Source of the DNA: Allolobophora icterica
Taxonomy: Eukaryota > Annelida > Clitellata > Crassiclitellata > Lumbricidae
Assembly (NCBI GenBank): GCA_963556255.1
Contig: OY744606.1
Span: 7,235,106 to 7,299,105 of the forward strand
DNA: 64,000 bases
Direction: 5' to 3'
Shown one piece after another: positions 44,501 through 55,015 of the stretch. Numbering within the stretch: the first letter of the stretch is position 1; every line of letters begins with the position of its first letter. The position numbers and the translations under genes are program-made. The notes under the pieces were generated by a model. The model made no database searches, had not been told where the DNA came from, and saw only the letters and a program-made list of their open reading frames with translations.

Positions 44501-47500
44501 AAAAAAAGCTGATCCAATTTTTCATAAGGCATCTTTAAAATGTTCTGTTTCAGCGACATGAAACTATTGACAAAGAAAGTTGAGACAGTCAAAGTGACAT
44601 GAAACTTTACAAAGAACGGCAAAAAATAAATTTCTATATATAGACTCCCTCTTCAATGTAGGTGGCATTGTTGAGAGAATTTCCGCGATCACTTAGTAAT
44701 CTACTCTATAGAAGTATTAAGCTCAGATGACAGAGTGAACTCTCTACGTCTATTTTTATTTGTTGACGATAGTCCACTTTAGTTGACCTTTCAGATGCCT
44801 TTAGGCGCAAGTTGTGCGCTGGTGAATAAGCTTGTACCCCGAGCTAAGCTTAAAAGTAGCGCTTCAGAAATTAGGAGTTTACTTTTATCATTTCGAGTAC
44901 AATTGAAGGATACACGGTGCAAACGCTTACATTTACTTTCAGGTTAAATTTTATCGCTTCGATGCCATCCTGCCCTCTCTTATGCTAGACCATCGTTCTA
45001 TAGAGCAACGTTTCCGAGCATATTTTTATGGATGCGAGGTAACCGGACAATTCGGCGCGAACACTTCGGCGCGGACAATTCGGCGCGGACAATGCGGGTC
45101 GGACAATTGGGCGTGAATATAAGCCGCACCAAATAATGGTTCTCTGACTTCCATCTGAGAAATAACCAGGGGCGTCTACACCATAGAAACCTTGGAGCAA
45201 ATGCTCCATCCAAGAAATAGGGGGGGAAAGATTTGTCAGTGTGTGTGCCACCATTTTAGGGGGGGGGGGGGACGAACGGCGAGGGGGGAAGAAGAGGGGG
45301 AAAAGGGACGTTGCTCCAATGACTTAGGGGGGATAGACGCCCCTGGAAATAACTGTAACCGCATCGTTAAATATGCGGATGACACCTAGCTATTTTTTTG
45401 TCTGGTTGGTTGGCAAACCATTTCGTGTATTGAAGTTGTTTTCAAACAGCTCGCATTAGTAATAATATCGATTATTATGCCGCGACTAGTAGTCAAACTG
45501 TAACAGGAAGAGAATATCAACCGAATGAAAGCCGAACGTCTAACTGCAGGCGATGATTTTCCTCTCAGGAAGAAGAACTATAGGGATCAGGATCGGGGGT
45601 TGGGGAGTGTGGTCTTAGATTATGGAAACCGCGCATGCATCTAACACCGGATCTTGTGATTGGCAGTCAAACAGGCTAACCACTTGACTTTCGCGCACTC
45701 TTAGAAGTAACTATGCAAAGCAGAAGACGTTTGTCTCCTGAAAAAATTCGTCGTTAATATTATTGTGTAATACGTTGATTGAACAGGAAATCCGACTTGG
45801 AAGCATTAAAGCCAAACTGATTGGGTTTGCAATGGGAAATGCATGGATTTCGCCACTAGACTCGGTTCTCAATTATGCTGACCTTGCCTTCTGGATGGTG
45901 AGACAAAATCAAACCCAGTTGAACATTGCTATAATCATATGTCTCAATTATAGTTAATGGCAAATGAGTAATTTATTTATAATAATCACAGTAAAAGCTG
46001 TTATATTATCGCCATAATCATCAGAAGAAATATTTTTATTGCATGCAAACGTCGCTTATATAGATGTGTGAAGCTAAAGTGTAGTTAGTCAGTTGCCAAG
46101 TAAAGAACAGTAATATAGTGGATCTAATAATAATACCAATAAATGCAGTAGTAGTTGTTGTTGTTGCCGCTGCTGTTGCAGTTGTAGTAGTAGTAACAGC
46201 AGCAGCAGTAGTCGTTGTAGTAGTAGTGAGGCTGCTCACTGGGAGAAGCTGGTCTCACGCAATCTCAAAAACCCAAGACGCCTTTGGTCTTCCATCTCGG
46301 GTCTACTGGGCCGGCCTTCTCGTCCTTCAGAAATTCCTGCCTTCTCCGCAAATGAATTCTTGACTATGCTCACGGAAAAGACTGACCGACTCAGAGCCTC
46401 CACATCAGATGCTCCTCCACCGACGTTTACCACAACGTCTTCTGCTTTTGACGATTTCCGACCCATATTGGACTCGGACCTTCGTACAGTTCTTTCATCA
46501 GTTAATTTAAATTCTTGTGAATTAGATCCTCTTCCCCCTTTCATTCTTAGTGACATTTTAGATGATTTTGCTCCATTTCTGCTTTATCTCTTTAATAGGT
46601 CCCTCTCTGAAGGTTGTGTCCCCGCCTCGCAAAAGCGGGCCATTGTTTTCCCCTCACTCAAGAAGCCCAATCTTGACACAAACCTCTGCCAAAACTACCG
46701 TCCAATCTCTAATCTATCATTTCTATCTAAAACCCTTGAACGCCTTGTCTCTCTTCAACTTCTTCCCTATCTGGAACAATCTGGGCTTCTACCTCCCTTT
46801 CAGTCAGGTTTTAGGGCTCACCACTCCACTGAAACTGCCCTCCTTTCCTTGCTTTCTGAAATTTATTCAGCTGTTGATAGGTCCGAACTCACCCTTCTGG
46901 CACTATATGATGTCTCTGCAGCCTTTGACATGGTGGACCACACCATTCTTCTACAGCGTATTGAGACCTCTTGTGGTCTGAAGGGCCCCCCTCTCCAGTG
47001 GTTCCGGTCATACCTGTCTGATCGCACTCAGATGGTTATCTCTGGTGAATCTAGAACTCTGTGGGTCCCTATTAAACTCGGTGTTCCGCAGGGCTCTGTT
47101 CTGGGCCCTCTCCTCTTTATTTTGTACACGGCTGGTATCCCCTCTCTCTTCCCCATCCATGGGGCTTCAGGCCATCTCTTTGCTGACGATGTCCAGGCTT
47201 ATGTCCATGGGCCTCCTTCCTCTCAACTTCTTCTTGTTCAGCGCATCGAAGCTCTTTCTCGTGATCTTCATACCTGGATGTCTTGCAATCGCCTCTCCCT
47301 CAATTCGTCAAAAACCCAGTTTATCTGGTTTGGCACTCCTCAGCAACTTAAAAAACTCGACTTTGCTGTGCTGTCTCAAAGGTTTCCGCTTTTCACTTTC
47401 TCGTCTAGCGTTCGTGATCTAGGAGTGACCCTTGACAATTCTCTCACCTTTACTGAACACATTTCCAAACTCACTCGCACTTCCTATTTTCACCTAAGGC

Positions 47501-50500
47501 GCCTTAGAGCTATCCGTCGCTCTCTGTCATCTCCAATTTTCACTTCAATTGTCCATGCATTTGTCTGCTCTAGACTTGACTACTGCAATTCCCTCCTCAT
47601 TGGTCTTCCCAAAGTCCGTCTTGCTCCTCTTCAGTCCGTTCTCAATGCTGCTGCTAGATTAATTGCCCGTCTTCCTCGATTCTCTCATATCACCACCTTT
47701 ATGGCAGAAGAACTCCACTGGCTCCCGCTTTCTGCCCGCATCCAATTTAAGGTCCTCATCCTTGTCTCTAAGGCTCAGCTTGGTTTCGCTCCAAAATATT
47801 TATGTGACTTATTTCATCGCCCTCACTCTGCGGCTTCTCTTCGTCCTCTTCGTTCATCTGACCGTTTGGACCTCCTCGTTCCCCGTGTCAGGACTTCACT
47901 GGCTCAATCTAGGTCGTTTGCTTCCATTGGCCCTGCTCTTTGGAATGGGCTTCCTCCGTTTGTTCGTTCTTCTATTCTCTCAGGTAGCGTCTCTTCCTCT
48001 TTTACCTTTCTTAAAACTTGCTTTTTCTCTCGGGGTCTATCGCACTGGGAGCGCTTCTGAATGGCCCTCCCGCTAGAAGCGCTTTATAAATATCCGAATA
48101 CAATACAATACAATACAATTAATAGTATTCTTATTATTGTTTAGTCTTTGGTCGATGAGAACGGCAGGAGTTTGATTCAGCAGGATGCCGAGAAAATGAA
48201 GGTCGCGATCGATGAAGGAAACTGGACTGCGGCTTCTGAATACGCGATGGAAACCCAAGGTCCACTTTTAAATTTGTCGAACAGAGTGGACACCTATGAC
48301 ATCTCGAACTTCGTCACTGATAAACGAAAACATGAGTACGATTTATTGCTCGAGACAATGGAACGCCTGAAGAATTCGAGACTAAGCAACGTTCCAAAAA
48401 ATATAACCTGGGAAGGTAACGTGGTTCTGAAATCGTAATTGTAATCTTTGCCTTTTTTAGCGACCGGAGAAGCTAATTCACGACAGCCGGTGTTTCACTG
48501 TCAGTTGAAAAAAACTAATGTAGCTAAGAAGTAATTAATCACGACTTCAGCATTTACTATTTGCATCGCCAGACGCTGTGGTGGGTGAATCGCTGACTGA
48601 AAAACCAAGTTGACCAAACAGTTCTGTGACTTGTGACTGAAGAGGAAGAAAGTGAGGAGTGAAGGAGAAGGAGATAGAAGACGAAGAGGAGAATGAAAAT
48701 AAGAGCTAACAATGGAAAGCAGAGATCAATGAAGTAAAAACAGATGTGGAAGAACTAAAACTAGAGTAGGAAAACGAACGCGAAGAGGAGAATACATGAA
48801 TGTAAGCAACCCTGGCGACGGCTTGGTTATCATTCATCAGCGTTTGATGCTTTTTGATTTGGACACCGGTGCGATACAAGGCCCGGCCCAGGAGGAGCTT
48901 TGATTCTTTCCGTAACCGGCATCCAGTGTTTCGAATATTCTGAAGTACGAGTATATTGAAAGCTGACCTCTCTCAGCGATGTATCATTCAGAAGGGACTA
49001 GAGCTCACGGATTCGGAATTGTGGCTGATGTTAACATCATAATCGTAATATTCAGATTTTTAAAGCGCTACTCTGAAGCTAAGTGCAGAGCACCAGCTTA
49101 TTCACGAGAGCTGCATCGTATCAGAGGGGTTGTCCAGAGTGCGATGTTTAGTGAAGGTCCGAGTCTAGTTGCCACAAAGATCAAACAGATGAGGTAGAGG
49201 CGCTGTTATATAAGGCGGATTTCGTTGAGGACGAGAAAGCTTGGATTGCCGACGATCGGATGGATTAGGGTAGAAATAAATTAACATAATTAACTGCTAG
49301 TAAGCTGTTAGTAATGTATCGTGTGTTTGTCTTTCCTAAGAGTCGTTTGATGCTGTGTTTGACAAACTCAGCGCAGATTTTGCGAAACCATCTGTAAGCG
49401 TTGGTAAGTAACTCTCTTTGATCCATAAGTTTTCACGGAACTCAAGCAACAGCTAACGATAATAACAGGCCTAAATCTCTTTCGACATGTGGGGAGAGAA
49501 TACTGCCCCTTCGAAATTGTGTACACTTCTGTGGCGATCTGACGCTAACCTCTATGCGGGTCGAGGTTGACTGCAGCCCACTTCACATCGCCTTCCTGAC
49601 TTCTCCCTAAGGGCAAGCCTATCTTGAGGAGAGATAACGCTCATGATGGGCGACAGGATGTTGTAGGTACATGTAGGTGATTCCTTATTCCGTGACCAAC
49701 AATTTTAAATACCAATCACCATCGGTATTAGAGAGAAACATTGGAGCTAAAGCTGATTTTGGCAGAAAATATCACTTTAAAACAACTTTCGTCACCTGAG
49801 AAACACTTACCTCCCAAGCTTAACTTGCCGAGAAACACCAACAAAAGAAAACAGCCTGACTTCTGCCCAGGATTTGACACAGCGCAGATAAGATAAAAAA
49901 AAAAACGATAAGAATATTCTTCAATATAGCAATTGCTATCCGCATTTTGGTTTACTTATATAGCTATATCAAACATCTTGGTTGTGATCAGTTATGATCA
50001 AACATCAGACATCATCAAAGCAGTTCACATATTATCCTTACAGCCAACAAGCCACTAGCCAAGAAGCAAGCACTTTAGGGGAATGCTGTTCGGGCTAAGC
50101 TCAGAAAAAATTCAAGCATTTGACCTAAAAATGTGAATATCCGCCAAAGAACAGTTTGCAGGAGCCATAATATTTATGACATATCATGGAAAAAATGTGG
50201 GGGACCGGGATTCTTTCACATCCCTCCCCAAGTTTAAAAGTGGGGAGTGAATTACCACCCATTCCAGTTAGCTACATCGGTAAGAGCGTAGGCTGCGCCT
50301 CATGCGCCTCTGTGTTAAAGAGCATGCGGATCGCGGTTCGCTTCCCGAAGGTGGCTTATTTCAGAGATTTAAATATCGGGCTAGCACGCTCCCAACACGG
50401 GGACCTTAAATGGCGTGGCGCCTATTCAAACTGGCAGCGCTGGTGAAGGATCTCACCCGATCAATTCATTGAAAAATGAGCAGGGTCGAGGCCATACGGT

Positions 50501-50820
50501 CGCTATAGAAAATCGCGTACATTTACATCTAAGCAGGGTCAATACCTCCTCAGGATTTACGGCCTCGTAGTATTATCACTGAAAATCAGTTATCATCGCT
50601 TAGTCTACCGAAAAAAATAGTTGCAGTTGTACATTTTTTTACGATGTAAAATGCGCAATATAAATACTAGATTTAAGAGTGGGTGATGAATATATTCTTG
50701 GTTTATAAAGATGTATGTGTTTACAAACAGATGTAGATAGCCTTGTATGTATGCGTGAATGTATGTGTGCATACATATATGTGTGTATGAATATAAATGC
50801 ATACATGCATTTATGTATGT

Positions 50821-50888
<68 letters not shown>

Positions 50889-50889
50889 C

Positions 50890-50930
<41 letters not shown>

Positions 50931-53523
50931 TGTGCAGTATGTAAATTTGTGAAGAAAATACGTTTGTACTGAAGGGGTCACTAAACGCCGTAGCCTATAC
51001 TAGCCTATATTCCACATGCCTAGTTAGAACTACTCCAATCCAACAGTCAATGACCACGCGGACTCTGCAGGAAAGAAAGGTAGAAAGCAAAGAAGAAAGG
51101 AAAAATGAGGAAAGGAAGTAATAAGCGCAGCATTATTCATTTCTATTGCGCATTGTTTTCTTTTTTACTAGTCGACGATTTACTAAAGACTACAGATCTT
51201 CAGGTTATCGTTTACCAAGGACAACTGGATATAGTATGCAATACTAAAGGTAGACTGGTAATTTCTGCTAAAGTAGGCCTAGATTCTGCTAATGCAACAG
51301 TTGCTCCTTTTATTTGGACACCAAGGGCAAAGATCTAGGGCTGGAGGGCACGTATGTGGGTGGCTCTGGGTCACTTCGCCCCTTCAGGTTATGTCAAAAA
51401 CCACGTTTGACGCAAAACTATATATTATTTAACGGCAGAATCGATACTATGTCGATTTGAATCAAAATATAGCCAGCAGAATCTGATGTGTGTGGCTGAT
51501 GTTTGAGGTATCTATGCTGAAGCCTAAAGTATGTGACAGCCAGACGGAAAAAATAAAATATGAATTAGTCTTTAATCAGTGTTTAATCTAGTCCTCCTCT
51601 TCTCGGGAGGAAAAGAAGGTTTTTTGTGGGGGAGGGGAGACCAACGAGCGTCCGAAGGGCGGTCGCCAAAAAATTTCAGAATTTCGACATGGGTAATTTC
51701 ATCCATCTTTTTCGAATTTCATATTTTACAAAAAACTTCATGACTTTTTTTAAGAAAAATTTTAAAAATTCGCCTCCGAAAAATTTGATGAATTTCTTTT
51801 AGGAATTCGTCTCTTAAAATTTGATGACCTTATTTTTCTGGGGGAACATGAATCCTGGGGTGGGGAATTTCCCCTCCAAAAGGTGTCTAGATTAAACACA
51901 GGTCTTTAATTAATTCTATAGCGCCGTTTTAATAGTGCTGAAGACATCAGTCGACGATCGCTTTAAGCTAAATTGCAAATAAAAATCAATATCCACTGGA
52001 AAAGGTCGAAATCCGATATCCTTATTTGTATCTGACAACAATTAAGTAGTCTGATTTCCATCTGAGGAGCCCACGTGCATCAGATATATATTGAGATAGA
52101 TTATCTGATCTATTAAAATGTATTATATTAGACAGACAGGCACAGATAACTATAAATAAAGTGCAACGATTGACGGAACTACTTTTAAACAGTTTATCTT
52201 CGACAATAGGTATGAAAAAATGGAGACCCCAGCAGCCTCTTGCAAAGAAACTGTTTGTCCTTGCAAAATTGTGGCAAGAATCGAAGATGGGAGTGGCTAC
52301 GTAACTGCGAATCCCAGAACAGCTTCCTGTCTGCTCGAGCAATCAGCTCTTCAAAATTTGATCCGGGTTCCGATTGCTTGCCGACTAAGGTCCTGGAAAC
52401 GAAATGCAGTCTGCCGCCATGTCTACATTTAGAAAATATTCTTGCACTCATTGAACTAATGTCTAGTGGCACGAAACATGTATATGACACGAAGTCCAGT
52501 AGCACAAAGACAACATAAATTCATGCTAAAGACTGTTTACACTTTCTGGCAATGAAATTAAAAGATTTGCAAGCTTTTATTCTGACTTTATTACATACTT
52601 GAGTATTTTAGGGGCTATGGATTGGGTTCAAAAGCTCACATGGAGTAATCTGACAAACTACACTTCGTCTGAACGTAAGGCTTTCAAAAATCCAGTGGAT
52701 AATCAGACAGAAGCCTTCGTCAAAGCTTATGGCAAATTCAAGTTCTACACCATAGTCGGTGCAGGACATATGGTCAGTCTACTTTTCCCTTTCTTCGTCA
52801 GTCTCTGTCAGTCAGTCGGTCGGTCGGTCGGTCGGTCGGTCGGTCGGTCGGTCGGTCGGTCGGTCGGTCGGTCGGTCGGTCGGTCGGTCGGTCGGTCGGT
52901 CGGTCGGTCGGTCGGTCGGTCGGTCGGTCGGTCGGTCGGTCGGTCGGTCGGTCGGTCGGTCGGTCGGTCGGTCGGTCGGTCGGTCGGTCGGTCGGTCGGT
53001 CGGTCGGTCGGTCGGTCGGTCGGTCGGTCGGTCGGTCGGTCGGTCGGTCGGTCGGTCAGAAAAGATATAGAGTCAGTCGAAGAATCAGTCAATCAGTCAG
53101 TTGGGCAGTAAGTCAGATAGTCAGTAAGTCAATTGGTCAATTATTCAGGCAGCCTGAAGATCAGTCTGACAGTCAGCTAGTCACGGAGTCAGTCAGACAA
53201 TCAGTCAGTCATTGGAGAGTCAGTCAGCTATTCGCGGAATTTGGCTGACAGTGAGCACCTGTTCACTTCACATGCAGTGCTTAACTGGACAGGTAATCTA
53301 CACTCAATTAATAGGCCAATCCCTTATAATAGCTCAAATTTTTCTCCTTGCAATTGTTACCGAAAAGCAGAACAAGTGTTATCAATTTAATTATTTCTCC
53401 GATATCAAAACATATAGTTTTAACCGACTTGCATTTATGCTTATACACTTTCAGGTCCCACGTGACAAAGGTGACGCAGCCTATCGTATGCTGGACCGCA
53501 TCATAAACAACTTGGACCAGTAA
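38469..53523 (+). CDS. SCPEP1: Serine carboxypeptidase (retinoid-inducible type), complete 11-exon gene, copy 1
   Basis: Joining 11 exons (38469-38538, 39075-39211, 42804-42893, 43664-43819, 44189-44263, 45787-45897, 48145-48415, 49341-49403, 51172-51249, 52612-52772, 53455-53523) gives an unbroken 426-residue protein, close to the vertebrate length of about 450. All introns are GT-AG and the phases agree. Residues 1-20 form a signal peptide. The order of peptidase S10 motifs is WLQGGPGGSG (66-76), SPVGAGFSY, FGQSYGG with nucleophile Ser161, GNAWISP, YQGQLD with Asp344, and GAGHMVP with His403. Several N-glycosylation sequons (NDS, NTT, NWT, NLS, NIT, NLT) fit a secretory or lysosomal enzyme that removes C-terminal residues from peptides. 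Odd points: Gln160 stands where the family usually has Glu before the catalytic Ser, and exon 2 is 24 bp shorter than in copy 2. Introns carry several transposons. Confidence 0.93.
38873..39043 (+). mobile_element. tRNA-derived SINE, family C, in SCPEP1 intron 1
   Basis: A-box-like GTGATATAGTGGTGTAGG and B box GGTCCGATTCC are followed by a body containing CCACTGCGTAGCGACCC and a (TTTA)n tail. Short duplicated ATCT flanks it. Unit 2 lacks it (60712 runs straight on). Its tail ends about 31 bp before the exon 2 acceptor. Confidence 0.8.
39075..39211 (+). CDS. SCPEP1: SCPEP1 copy 1, exon 2
   Basis: Encodes WGYVHVRNDSHMFYGLYYTS and ends RPWIIWLQ. The start after TTTTACAAACAG keeps phase with exon 1. 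Relative to copy 2 it lacks 24 bp near its 5' end, in frame. Confidence 0.92.
39296..39653. mobile_element. hAT MITE in SCPEP1 intron 2
   Basis: 358 bp from CATAGGCGTAGC to GGCTACGCCCCTG with perfect 8 bp target duplication CGACGATG. The unoccupied site is at 60978-60985 in unit 2. Confidence 0.95.
39975..40334. mobile_element. hAT-like element in SCPEP1 intron 2
   Basis: The right end reads CGCGACCCACTTTGGGAAACTCTG, a hAT-type terminus; the left end is imperfect (CTCTGGGTCGCGACCCACTT). CGTATTCAA is repeated on both sides (39966-39974 and 40335-40343). Unit 2 has only the diverged unoccupied site near 61358. Confidence 0.8.
40520..40960. repeat. Tandem repeat with TGACGTCA palindromes
   Basis: Three units of about 140 bp, each with several ATGACGTCATG palindromes and GGCTTGTAATACTGTTC. 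They sit at one end of the piggyBac element. TGACGTCA is the consensus CRE site, but a role for it here is only conjecture. Confidence 0.88.
41010..41956 (-). pseudogene. piggyBac transposase remnant
   Basis: The minus strand reads IGERLAPYRGRCKIRTKFVK, CETKYVYN, CGGRNITTDNCCTSLALA, STLVGTIRTNR, INFYNKTKVVD-ADQM and a Cys-rich RCQVCPRQTKKPWLC end. This is the order of the piggyBac DDD core and C-terminal zinc-binding region. Several stops break it. The first catalytic Asp appears replaced by Gly in IGERLAPYRGR; the TDN Asp remains. Its upstream part is displaced by the hAT at 41957-42150. Confidence 0.85.
41957..42150. mobile_element. hAT MITE nested in the piggyBac transposase
   Basis: 194 bp. 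CATAGGCGTAATTTG at the left, and the right-end complement begins CAGAGGCGCAACTTTGG. The flanks CCCTGGAT and CCCTTGAA match imperfectly. Inner GTGGGGGTAC motifs are inverted. Confidence 0.75.
42804..42893 (+). CDS. SCPEP1: SCPEP1 copy 1, exon 3 (oxyanion-hole motif)
   Basis: Encodes GGPGGSGCGHGNFLEIGPLK, ending NTTW. The GGPGG glycines form the oxyanion hole in S10 peptidases. Acceptor ATTTCAG, donor GTGAGA. Confidence 0.95.
43310..43385 (+). repeat. Interspersed repeat R1, copy 7
   Basis: Contains ATGGATAAAGTAGGAGAGCGA, a diverged core. It lies in SCPEP1 intron 3. Confidence 0.5.
43664..43819 (+). CDS. SCPEP1: SCPEP1 copy 1, exon 4
   Basis: Encodes ASVLFIDSPVGAGFSYVDDE and a helical stretch ending DKIPIFK. 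DSPVGAGFS is a signature of serine carboxypeptidases. Confidence 0.95.
44189..44263 (+). CDS. SCPEP1: SCPEP1 copy 1, exon 5 (catalytic serine)
   Basis: Encodes PLYIFGQSYGGKVAALLS. Ser161 is the nucleophile. Gln160 replaces the Glu normally found here. Acceptor TTTACAG, donor GTAACA. Confidence 0.95.
44805..44890 (+). mobile_element. LINE family C tail scrap
   Basis: GGTGAATAAGCTTGTACCC followed by AGCGCTTCAGAAATTAGGAG, as in 34120-34395. Confidence 0.6.
45040..45115. repeat. Short GGACAATTCGGCGC minisatellite
   Basis: About five units of 14-15 bp with variants. The array at 62029-62125 has similar spacing and a GGACGATTGGTCA unit. Confidence 0.85.
45167..45345. mobile_element. hAT MITE, sister of 7639-7809
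   Basis: 179 bp with ends CAGGGGCGTCTA and TAGACGCCCCTG and a perfect 8 bp target duplication GAAATAAC. The interior (GGAGCAAATGCTCCATCCAAG and GCTCCAATGACTTAGGGGG) matches 7639-7809 in the opposite orientation. Confidence 0.95.
45787..45897 (+). CDS. SCPEP1: SCPEP1 copy 1, exon 6
   Basis: Encodes KLIGFAMGNAWISPLDSVLN, ending DLAFWM. GNAWISPLDS is the conserved G-[DN]-x-WISP motif of the family. Acceptor GAACAG, donor GTGAGA. Confidence 0.95.
46140..46228. repeat. GTT/GTA/GCA trinucleotide repeat
   Basis: Impure repeat directly before the LINE body. It may mark the 5' junction of the insertion. Confidence 0.85.
46229..48117 (+). mobile_element. L2/CR1-type LINE, 5'-truncated, RT frame intact (family A)
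   Basis: The open frame runs from at least 46229 (WEKLVSRNLKNPRRLW) to TGA at 48058-48060, longer than an ATG-only reading suggests. It contains NYRPISNLSFLSKTLER, QSGFRAHHSTETALL, motif A SAAFDMVDH, PQGSVLGPLLF and FADDVQAYVHG (the catalytic DD pair), then RLDYCNSLLIGLPK and PALWNGLPPF. The endonuclease domain is missing. The 3' end is GAAGCGCTTTATAAATATCC and (AATAC)n. It sits in SCPEP1 intron 6 in the sense orientation. The intact frame suggests recent insertion. Confidence 0.93.
48145..48415 (+). CDS. SCPEP1: SCPEP1 copy 1, exon 7 (lid or insertion region)
   Basis: Ninety codons from SLVDENGRSLIQQDAEK to VPKNITWE. This is the helical insertion region between the active-site Ser and Asp, variable in the family. 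The acceptor TTGTTTAG lies only 27 bp after the LINE tail. Confidence 0.92.
48450..49340. other. SCPEP1 intron 7
   Basis: Contains a GA-rich stretch (48650-48795) and an antisense LINE family C tail (CACCAGCTTATTCACGAG, near 49090). I see no other gene. Confidence 0.5.
49341..49403 (+). CDS. SCPEP1: SCPEP1 copy 1, exon 8
   Basis: Encodes SFDAVFDKLSADFAKPSVSV, matching the F..L..DFMKPV-type segment in vertebrate SCPEP1. Acceptor TTTCCTAAG, donor GTAAGT; phase 1 on both sides. Confidence 0.88.
49404..50267. other. SCPEP1 intron 8, left part
   Basis: Nothing recognised apart from A-rich runs. Confidence 0.4.
50268..50560 (+). mobile_element. tRNA-derived SINE, family B, in SCPEP1 intron 8
   Basis: The head GTTAGCTACATCGGTAAGAGCG has A-box character and GCGGTTCGCTTCC has B-box character. 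The body and tail contain CACCCGATCAATTCATTG and GTCGAGGCCATACGGTCGC. Tail-only relatives lie near 35330, 38165, 57490 and 59595. Confidence 0.85.
50825..50932. repeat. (TG)n microsatellite
   Basis: About 50 TG units with GTGCGTGCGTGCG near 50883. Cys/Val frames over it are artefacts. Confidence 0.97.
51172..51249 (+). CDS. SCPEP1: SCPEP1 copy 1, exon 9 (catalytic aspartate)
   Basis: Encodes DDLLKTTDLQVIVYQGQLDI, then VCNTK. Asp344 in GQLD is the triad Asp. Acceptor TTTTTACTAG, donor GTAGAC. Confidence 0.93.
51577..51902. mobile_element. hAT MITE in SCPEP1 intron 9
   Basis: 326 bp. Left CAGTGTTTAATCTAG; the complement of the right end is CCTGTGTTTAATCTAG. The 8 bp target duplication TCTTTAAT is perfect (51569-51576 and 51903-51910). 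Confidence 0.9.
52612..52772 (+). CDS. SCPEP1: SCPEP1 copy 1, exon 10 (catalytic histidine)
   Basis: Encodes GAMDWVQKLTWSNLTNYTSS through FYTIVGAGHM. His403 completes the triad. The donor is GTCAGT directly after the ATG of Met404; reading on into the GGTC repeat would be intron read-through. Confidence 0.93.
52816..53057. repeat. (GGTC)n microsatellite
   Basis: About 60 nearly perfect units, starting some 43 bp after the exon 10 donor, then decaying into GTCAGTCA-type repeats to about 53215. The Ser-Val-Gly-Arg frame is an artefact. Confidence 0.98.
53455..53523 (+). CDS. SCPEP1: SCPEP1 copy 1, exon 11 (stop)
   Basis: Encodes VPRDKGDAAYRMLDRIINNL then DQ and TAA. Its first two residues complete the GHMVP motif. 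Acceptor ACTTTCAG. Confidence 0.93.
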   Translation, partial: VPRDKGDAAYRMLDRIINNLDQ

Positions 53524-53682
53524 CAACTGTTGCCTGATCCACTCAGATCAACTTCTGCTTCTCACATTTAACTAACTCTGCTGCTCCGCAACATGACTTC
53601 GCCATTTCGCAATTTTCATAGCTTACGCTGACGCTGCATATCGAGATCATCGCTTCGAGAGTTTGCACTTTTCAGTCAAATG

Positions 53683-53688
53683 AATAAA
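53683..53688 (+). promoter_or_regulatory. Polyadenylation signal AATAAA for SCPEP1 copy 1
   Basis: AATAAA lies 160 bp after the stop codon, a normal distance for a 3' UTR. Confidence 0.65.
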
Positions 53689-54399
53689 ATTAGTCACGTG
53701 AACTCAAACTACAGATAAGTTGCAAGATGAAACTGGAAAACACTGCTAATCTTTTGACAGCGGATCTCAAGTTTGGTTCACTAAATATAGCTGTTTAATA
53801 CAGTTTCAAACGTGGTGGACCTAAACAATAGTGAATTGCAGCTATAAAATCAATTCTTCAATTAATAAATCATTGCATAATAGATTATTTATAGGCTAAA
53901 AATTCAGTAAACCTCACCTTAGATCTTAGTCCTTCCCGTGCAGGTCTGCACATCGGGCGACGCATCTCCTCCCCTCCCCTCTGTCCGCTGTTAGCCTCTT
54001 TGCTTCCTCCCATGTCAGCTCCAGGTGTATGAAGTCGTGGCCAGGAATTCAGTAAACACTCCACCACAATTGAAGTGCTATTTAAAGTCTATCACAATCA
54101 ATCAAAATCAAAAATCAAATAAAAAATTTCTTTATTGCATCCAGACACGTTATGTACATAATATCAATCAATGTTGGTTCAAGGTTTGAACGAGTTGGCC
54201 TCTACTCTCCGTGTTACAAGACGAGCTTTCCAACCAATCGGCTCTCGTGTCTCTCGACTAGGTGTCTCAAACACAAGACGTCCACATCGTATGTGTGTAC
54301 GTACGTATGTATATAAGTACGTGCTTATGAATGTGTGTATATAAGCCTATAAGTATTTAGCCTATATTTGTAGACCTATGTAAGCCTATGCATATAAAA
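53689..54399. other. Spacer between duplication units
   Basis: No coding recognised. GTACGTACGTATG simple repeats at 54295-54320 lie near the junction, as at the left edge of unit 1. Confidence 0.4.
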
Positions 54400-54829
54400 A
54401 TTATAGGGTATGTATCTTTAACGCATTTTCGAATCTCTACAGAGCGCTGTAAACTCTCCATCTAACCGATCTACAAAGGTGCGACTTAATATCAATTAAT
54501 ATAGCGCCATCCTTTTTTCACAATCGGATCCGGAATTTGCTTTGGTGAGTAATCGAGGAGTCCCGTGAAGCTTTAGCTGGTTTCCAATTGGCGCCAGTGA
54601 ACTGTCGTATAAGCCGATCACAATGTTTGACAAATTCACCACAAAACGACCACATTAAATGTCTGCATGACCAAAATAGAATCACTCGCTTACGCCCATA
54701 CATCGCATGCCTAAGAAAATTAGCTGTGGATTGGACCACACTAGATTTTTTTCACAAATAGAGCAGTACTTTAGCAAATCGAATACTGACTAATAATTCG
54801 TCTCCTCGTCGTTTTCATCGTTCAAACTC

Positions 54830-55015
54830 CAAACACCATTCACCGTAAAAGCCTTTCTGTCTACCTGACTGACCATTGTACCTGCAACATCCCATGGCTA
54901 CCATTGTCAGCGATAACCACCATGCTGTCTCTGTGCCTTGACCTCTCGGATTCTGACCAAGGGTCCGGCATTGACCAGAGAACCTTGCTATTGCAGACTT
55001 GATTTGATATATCAC
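54830..55015 (+). mobile_element. LINE family B 3' end
   Basis: Counterpart of 32555-32745 (CAACATCCCATGGCTACC, CAGACTTGATTTGATAT). Confidence 0.7.

Noticed and set aside
46236..47422. Other open frames overlapping the LINE
   Set aside because: They are shadows of the reverse transcriptase frame, which alone carries the RT motifs.
50715..50972. Cys-Val repeat protein
   Set aside because: It is the (TG)n microsatellite.
52599..53111. Long open frame continuing SCPEP1 exon 10 into a Ser-Val-Gly-Arg repeat
   Set aside because: A GTCAGT donor follows Met404 and the next exon (53455) supplies the conserved VP. The repeat frame is intron read-through of a 4 bp microsatellite.
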